64,000 nt of DNA from RBG-16-64-43 sp964353865 (GTDB taxonomy: Bacteria > Chloroflexota > Anaerolineae > Anaerolineales > RBG-16-64-43), in the NCBI GenBank assembly GCA_964353865.1, contig CAYGXJ010000002.1:26445-90444 (forward strand). The letters are read 5' to 3'. Shown here piece after piece: positions 59,686-64,000 of the stretch. Every line of letters begins with the position of its first letter. Position 1 is the first letter of the stretch. Position numbers and translations under genes: made by a program. The notes below the pieces were generated by a model. That model worked only from the letters and a program-made list of their open reading frames with translations, was not told where the DNA came from and searched no databases.

Positions 59686-60687
59686 ATGAGCTACATTGTC
59701 GATTCCATTCTCCGCGAGGCGTCGGAAAATGAACTTATGAGCGATCCGGTGCTGTCGGTGATTGCGGTTGTGGGCAGACAACGCGGGCGGGTTGAGGCCT
59801 GCCTGCGCTCGCTGCTGGCGCAAAACGCAGCCTCCTCGATGGAGATCTTGATGGTGGATTGTGCGCCGGTGGGCACACCGCCGATCGCGTTGGCGGATCG
59901 CGGAAACGTGCGAGTCCTCCGCGCGACCCCTGGCCGGGAATTCGGCGAATTGCGCGCCCAGGCTGTCCACGAGGCGCGCGCCCCAATCGTCGCCTTCATT
60001 GAGGAACACTGCATCGCCCATGCCGGATGGGCTGAGGCGATACTCGCCGGACACGCTGAAGGTTGGTCCGGCGTGGGCGGCGAGGTCCACAACGGCAACC
60101 CCGGCCGCGGGTTGAGCGACGTCATCCTGGCCCTGTCGTTTGCTCCGTGGATGGCACCCGCCTCGCGCGGTGCGCAGGCCCTCCTGCCGGGGAATAACAC
60201 ATCCTACAAACGCGACCTGTTGCTGCGCTTCGGGGGTGAACTTGCGCATTTGTTGCTCAGCGAACCCCTGTTGCAGTGGCGGCTGGCCCTCCAAGGCGAG
60301 CGCCTGCTGCTCGAGCCGCGCATGCGTTTCAGCCACACCAATGAGACGCGCCTGACCACGATTTGCCGCGGCTTCTACCTTTGGAACCGCTGCTTTGGAG
60401 CCGCACGGGCCGACCTCTTGCGTTGGTCGTGGGGGCACCGTGCGGCGCGATTGCTTGCGGCGCCGCTTACACCATGGGTGCGGGCTGCGCGGCTTGTGGC
60501 GTTCGGTGTGCGCCGGCGTCGCGATCTGCTCGGAAGGTTCGTGCGAGCCCTGCCGGCCGTGATCGTCGCCGAAAGTTCCGCCGCGGCGGGCCAGGTCGTG
60601 GGTATGGTCATGGGACCTGGCTCAGCGCCGGTGCGGTTCGTAGACTACGAGGTGGGCGCATATCGCACGCCGGGAGATCTGGCGTGA
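59686..60687 (+). CDS. Glycosyltransferase family 2-like protein 1
   Basis: This 333-residue protein is GT-A-like: PVLSVIAVVGRQRGRVEACL at the N-terminus, EILMVDCAP, and PIVAFIEEHCIAHAGW, where the usual metal-binding D-x-D is replaced by Glu-Glu-His. A C-terminal hydrophobic region (about 240-300) could anchor it. The next gene overlaps by four bases (GTGA). The three glycosyltransferases in a row indicate a surface-glycan or glycolipid pathway. The start at 59686 gives MSYIVDSILREASEN; the longer frame is not conserved. Confidence 0.78.
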   Translation: MSYIVDSILREASENELMSDPVLSVIAVVGRQRGRVEACLRSLLAQNAASSMEILMVDCAPVGTPPIALADRGNVRVLRATPGREFGELRAQAVHEARAPIVAFIEEHCIAHAGWAEAILAGHAEGWSGVGGEVHNGNPGRGLSDVILALSFAPWMAPASRGAQALLPGNNTSYKRDLLLRFGGELAHLLLSEPLLQWRLALQGERLLLEPRMRFSHTNETRLTTICRGFYLWNRCFGAARADLLRWSWGHRAARLLAAPLTPWVRAARLVAFGVRRRRDLLGRFVRALPAVIVAESSAAAGQVVGMVMGPGSAPVRFVDYEVGAYRTPGDLA

Positions 60688-61589
60688 GCCTTTCAGCCCG
60701 CGCCCCGCTTGTCTCCGTGGTCATTCCCGCCTACAAGTCGCAGGATACGCTTGCCGTATGCCTGAACAGCTTGAAGGCGCAGACCTTCACCGGCTACGAG
60801 GCGATCCTGGTTGACAGCAGCCCAGACGGTGGCATTCGGGAACTGGTGAAGCGCGAGTTTCCGTGGGTACGTTTTGAGCATTCGCCGCTGCGCCTCCTGC
60901 CGCACGCTGCACGCAATCGCGGCGTTGTGCTGTCGCAAGGGCGCCTGCTCGTTTTCACCGACCCGGATGCGGTCTTTCCGCCGGCGTGGCTAGCGCGCCT
61001 GGTGGCAACGCACGAAGCCAGTGGCCAGGGAGTGATCGGGTCGGTGACGTGCGATGGATCGCGTTGGCTCGACGTGGGCGCGCACTTCTGCAAGTTCGAT
61101 ATCTGGCTACCCGGCGGCCGGGGGCATGCAATCAAACTCGGACCGACCGTGAATATGCTCGTCCCGCGCCGCTGGTACGATGAAGTAGGTGGGTTTCAAC
61201 CCGACATCATGCTGGGGGACGCCGTGTTCTGCTGGCACCTCGAACGTGCCGGGCGCGGCCTGTGGTTTGATCCGCAGGCCGGGGTGGTTCATCACTACCA
61301 TGCGACCTGGCGAGAGCTGTTGCGTGAGCGGTATGCGCGCGGCCGCGAGTTTAGCGAGGAGCGCCGTCGGTGGGAGGCGTGGAGCACGGGGCGCACGCTG
61401 GCCGCGGTCTTGCTGCTCCCGTTGCGACTGATCAATTTCGTGGCACGGGCGGGCGCCAACGCATCGCGGGCGGGCCTCTTCATCAAGTACCTGATGACCC
61501 TGCCCGTGATCCTGGCCGGCACGTGCGCCTGGCTGGCGGGCGAGCTGCGGTCGTACGGACGTGCGCTCACCGGCCGGGCTAGGCCTTGA
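60684..61589 (+). CDS. Glycosyltransferase family 2 protein 2
   Basis: This 301-residue protein starts with GTG, overlapping the upstream stop. GT2 features are PLVSVVIPAYKSQDTLAVCL, EAILVDSSPDGG, ARNRGVVLSQGRLLVFTDPD (the D-x-D metal site) and MLGDAVFCWHLERAGRGLWF. A C-terminal membrane helix is likely (FIKYLMTLPVILAGTCAWLA). It probably acts at the inner face of the membrane on a lipid-linked acceptor. Sugar unknown. Confidence 0.9.
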   Translation: MSLSARAPLVSVVIPAYKSQDTLAVCLNSLKAQTFTGYEAILVDSSPDGGIRELVKREFPWVRFEHSPLRLLPHAARNRGVVLSQGRLLVFTDPDAVFPPAWLARLVATHEASGQGVIGSVTCDGSRWLDVGAHFCKFDIWLPGGRGHAIKLGPTVNMLVPRRWYDEVGGFQPDIMLGDAVFCWHLERAGRGLWFDPQAGVVHHYHATWRELLRERYARGREFSEERRRWEAWSTGRTLAAVLLLPLRLINFVARAGANASRAGLFIKYLMTLPVILAGTCAWLAGELRSYGRALTGRARP

Positions 61590-61593
61590 CCCG

Positions 61594-62769
61594 ATGCGCG
61601 TTTTGATGCTCGTCCATCATGTCGCCGCAGCCGGCGGCAGCTTTGAGCGCAGCTTCGCGCTGGCGCGGCATCTTGTGCGTCTTGGGCATAGGGTGACGCT
61701 ATCGGTCGCGCCCTCGCGCGCCAGTGCCACGCCGCGCGTTCGCGAATTGCAGGGTGTGCGCCTGGTTGAAACGGCCGACGTGGCGCCCTTCCGCCTGCGC
61801 AATAAGGGCCTCAGCCCGCTCGATATCCTCGGCCGGATGGTTCTGGCCACTCACGAGAGCTTCGACATCGTTCACGGTTTCGATCAGCGGCCGAGTGTCT
61901 CGCTCCCTGCGCTGGCGCAGCGCAAACGCTTTGGCAGCACGTATGTGTCGGACTGGGCCGACCTATGGGGCGGGCAGGGCATCGCCGGAGAAAGGTCGTG
62001 GCCGGCGCGGGTCACGCTGGGAGCATTCGATGGCGCATGGGAGAAGCGCGTCTGCCTGAGCGCCGATGGCTTGACGCCGATCTGTACCTATCTGGCCGAG
62101 CGGGCACGAGCCATGGGGGTGGCACACGAGCGACTCCACCTCCTGCCGGTGGGCGCCGAGTGTGATGACGGGCGACCGCCTGAGAAAGCCGCCAGCCGGC
62201 GCGCGCTTGGGATTCCGCTTCAGGCGCCTGTGGCTGTGCACATCGGGCTGGGTACTTACGACTTGGCGCTGCTCGTGCAATCCTTCGTCGCCATGGCACG
62301 TGTCAATCCCCGAGTGCTGCTGGTGACCAGTGGCCCGCGCATCTCACAGCTCGATCGCGCGGCGCGCCGGTACGGGCTTGCGGCCAACCTGCATCAGGTT
62401 GGATGGGTTCCGCACGAGCACCTGTCCGCCCTCCTGGGCGCCGCCGACATGATGCTTCTTCCATATACTCACCGTCCGGTGAACCTTGGCCGCTCGCCCA
62501 ACAGCGCCGGCCACGCGCTAGCCGCCGCGCGGCCAATTGTCACCAACGACACCGGTGATTTGGGAGCGCTCGTCCGCGACGAAGGCATTGGGCTGACGGC
62601 CGAAGAGACCGGAGCCGCCATGGCGCAGGCGATGCAGCAACTGTTCGACGATCCTCCACAAGCGGAGGCCATGGGGCGGCGCGCACGAGCACTAGCCGAG
62701 ACCCGCCTGGCGTGGTCCCGTCTGGCCGGCAGGCTGGCCGACTTCTACACGCGCTGCACGTCCCTCTAG
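61594..62769 (+). CDS. Glycosyltransferase family 4-like protein
   Basis: This 391-residue GT-B-fold protein has the N-terminal MRVLMLVHHVAAAGGSFERS (donor/acceptor loop with Gly-Gly) and the C-terminal nucleotide-sugar domain (VGWVPHEHLSALLGAADMML; YTHRPVNLGRSPNSAGHALA; AARPIVTNDTGDLG). The classic E-x7-E is modified here. It starts four bases after the previous stop. With the two GT2 proteins it likely builds one short glycan. Confidence 0.88.
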   Translation: MRVLMLVHHVAAAGGSFERSFALARHLVRLGHRVTLSVAPSRASATPRVRELQGVRLVETADVAPFRLRNKGLSPLDILGRMVLATHESFDIVHGFDQRPSVSLPALAQRKRFGSTYVSDWADLWGGQGIAGERSWPARVTLGAFDGAWEKRVCLSADGLTPICTYLAERARAMGVAHERLHLLPVGAECDDGRPPEKAASRRALGIPLQAPVAVHIGLGTYDLALLVQSFVAMARVNPRVLLVTSGPRISQLDRAARRYGLAANLHQVGWVPHEHLSALLGAADMMLLPYTHRPVNLGRSPNSAGHALAAARPIVTNDTGDLGALVRDEGIGLTAEETGAAMAQAMQQLFDDPPQAEAMGRRARALAETRLAWSRLAGRLADFYTRCTSL

Positions 62770-62840
62770 AGCGCTCTCCGCTGCACCCTTCAATCCATCG
62801 TGGCGTTCGAGCCCCCGGGGCAATGTGCACACAGGCTGGA

Positions 62841-62846
62841 TATAAT
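62841..62846 (+). promoter_or_regulatory. Consensus -10 element of holA
   Basis: TATAAT ends seven bases before the GTG start of holA, so the message may be leaderless. No good -35 is seen. Confidence 0.5.
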
Positions 62847-62852
62847 CATTGC

Positions 62853-63914
62853 GTGCCCAAGCCTCCCCCCACCCTCTATCTCCTGCACGGTGACGACGAG
62901 ATCGCGATGCGCGAAACCGTCGCACGCCTTTACGAGCAATTGGGCGAACCGTCCATGCGCGACCTGAACACCACTCGTCTCGAAGGTCGCGGCCTTTCTC
63001 TCGCCGCGCTGCGCGATGCCTGCCGCACGGCGCCCTTCATCGCCCGCCGGCGGATGGTGATCGTGGAGGGATACTTCACCTGGCTGCTCTCACGCACGCG
63101 CGAGACCGACGATTCGTCTGAGAACGAGATGCCGGCCGCGCCAGGGCGTGCGCGCGGGCTGGAGGACCTGACACCCATTCTGGAAGAGGTGCCGCCTTCC
63201 ACGGCCTTGGTCTTCATTGAAAGGCGGACACTGCCCGCCCGGCATGCCATGCTGGGGTGGTGTGCGACCCAAGGCGAGCGCGCGTGGGTTAGGCACTTTG
63301 AGGCGCCACGCCCATCGGACCTACCCGCCTGGGTCCTGCGGCGGGCAGAGCATCATGGCGGGCGCATCGAGCGCGAGGCGGCCCAGCAGTTGGCGCTGGC
63401 TGTGGGAGAGGATTTATCGCGGCTGGACGAAGAAGTCGCCAAGCTGTTGACGTATGTGGACCGCGCACGCCCGGTGAACGCCGAGGATGTCCGCCGCCTC
63501 ACGCCCGAGTCAGCCCAGACGGATGTCTTTGCAATGGTGGACGCGATCGGCCAGCGCGACGGGCCAAAGGCCACGCGCCTTCTGCACAAGATGCTCGGCG
63601 AACAGGAGGCCGGCTACATCATGGGCATGGTGGTACGCCAAATACGCCTGCTGCTCCTGGCGCGCGAAGCGCTCGACACGGGCCCGCGAACGATCCGCCT
63701 GGGCGAGGCGCTGCGCGCCATCCCCCTGCGCGAGACCGAGCGAGTCCCGGACTTTGTGGCTGAGAAGCTTGAGGCCCAGGCCCGCCGCTTTAACCTTGCC
63801 GCACTGGATCAGTGGTACGGTCAGCTGCGCGATTTGGACGAAGACATCAAGACCGGAAGAATTGCGGCCGGCGTGGGCCTGGAGGCCATGCTCGCAACCT
63901 GGTGCACCCGTTGA
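62853..63914 (+). CDS. holA: DNA polymerase III delta subunit
   Basis: This 353-residue clamp-loader subunit opens the beta clamp. It starts PKPPPTLYLLHGDDEIAMRE after GTG, with the family motif YLLHGDD. The middle has TALVFIERRTLPARHAMLGW, and DLSRLDEEVAKLLTYVDRAR precedes VTPESAQTDVFAMVDAIG-like sequence (here LTPESAQTDVFAMVDAIGQR). The C-terminal helical domain includes YIMGMVVRQIRLLLLAREAL. The GTG at 62853 is chosen because the -10 element lies just before it and the protein then starts at the conserved strand. holB is 5 kb upstream on the other strand. Confidence 0.92.
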   Translation: MPKPPPTLYLLHGDDEIAMRETVARLYEQLGEPSMRDLNTTRLEGRGLSLAALRDACRTAPFIARRRMVIVEGYFTWLLSRTRETDDSSENEMPAAPGRARGLEDLTPILEEVPPSTALVFIERRTLPARHAMLGWCATQGERAWVRHFEAPRPSDLPAWVLRRAEHHGGRIEREAAQQLALAVGEDLSRLDEEVAKLLTYVDRARPVNAEDVRRLTPESAQTDVFAMVDAIGQRDGPKATRLLHKMLGEQEAGYIMGMVVRQIRLLLLAREALDTGPRTIRLGEALRAIPLRETERVPDFVAEKLEAQARRFNLAALDQWYGQLRDLDEDIKTGRIAAGVGLEAMLATWCTR

Positions 63915-63947
63915 GGCGCAGACGCGCGACCGCGCACGCGGAATCAA

Positions 63948-63973
63948 ACGGCGGGCCAGGGTTGGCCCGCCGT
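63948..63973 (+). terminator. Hairpin after holA
   Basis: ACGGCGGGCCA and TGGCCCGCCGT form a perfect 11-bp stem with a GGGT loop, 34 bases after the stop. It is strongly GC-rich; no T run follows. Confidence 0.6.
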
Positions 63974-64000
63974 CGCATATACTGCGTGCCCCGCTCACTT

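Noticed and set aside
1..64000. CRISPR array, prophage, integrase or complete insertion sequence
   Set aside because: No regular direct repeats with unique spacers, no cas, integrase or transposase motifs were seen. The only dispersed elements are short and non-coding.

Overview
The window is GC-rich bacterial chromosome, almost fully coding, on both strands. The gene set points to a Chloroflexota bacterium, probably Anaerolineae-like. The signs are several exported L,D-transpeptidases with Thr/Pro linkers, SpoVS in a non-sporulation context, a thioredoxin-TPR protein, bacterial eRF1-like (baeRF) and NBR1-Ig/CBM9 lipoproteins, and large GAF/PAS kinases. This lineage call is inference; no rRNA or marker tree is available here.

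Layout. 1-2135 (+): end of sdhA, then sdhB and a UbiA prenyltransferase (respiration and quinone). 2372-11362 (-): acyl-CoA and amino-acid metabolism (enoyl-CoA hydratase/isomerase, Zn-dehydrogenase, AAC(3)-like acetyltransferase, frameshifted FAD amine oxidase, proC, surE, aldo-keto reductase, GNAT). 11490-13468 (+): small lipoprotein and lipA. 13941-23438 (-): a DNA-repair block (mutY, sbcC, sbcD, uvrA) with a two-gene winged-HTH/nucleotidyltransferase module and a broken ankyrin gene set into it. 23591-28795: DNPH1-like hydrolase, YprB-like exonuclease, and a kinase paired with a GAF response-regulator-like protein. 29029-39004 (+): DnaJ/CbpA, HtrA, baeRF-like protein, three YkuD L,D-transpeptidases, SSB, an amidase and a thioredoxin-TPR protein, together an envelope and proteostasis block. 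39137-44565 (-): NBR1-Ig/CBM9 lipoprotein, tRNA-Leu and a 1237-residue kinase. 44783 (+): alanine racemase. 45928-53555 (-): a nine-gene operon led by a YtrA-type GntR repressor (slipin, DUF4177, CPBP protease, two ABC transporters, SdpI). 54348-64000: an SOS-box-controlled LuxR-type regulator, two lipoproteins, spoVS, holB, an HU-like protein, a membrane protein, three glycosyltransferases and holA.

Three genes are broken. Two have single-base frameshifts, both at a GGGGG run that should be six G. One has an in-frame TAA. The shared homopolymer pattern suggests sequencing or assembly error for the first two.

Intergenic regions carry at least three dispersed families: a ~250-bp composite element (3 copies), a ~50-bp element ending in GGCATGCTATGCCCTC (5 copies), and GGGGCTGTCCC-type hairpins (4 copies). 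The best regulatory finds are tandem palindromic operators in front of the HTH/nucleotidyltransferase pair, three 17-bp direct repeats at the GntR promoter, and a GAAC-N4-GTTC palindrome filling the spacer of a consensus promoter for the LuxR-type gene.
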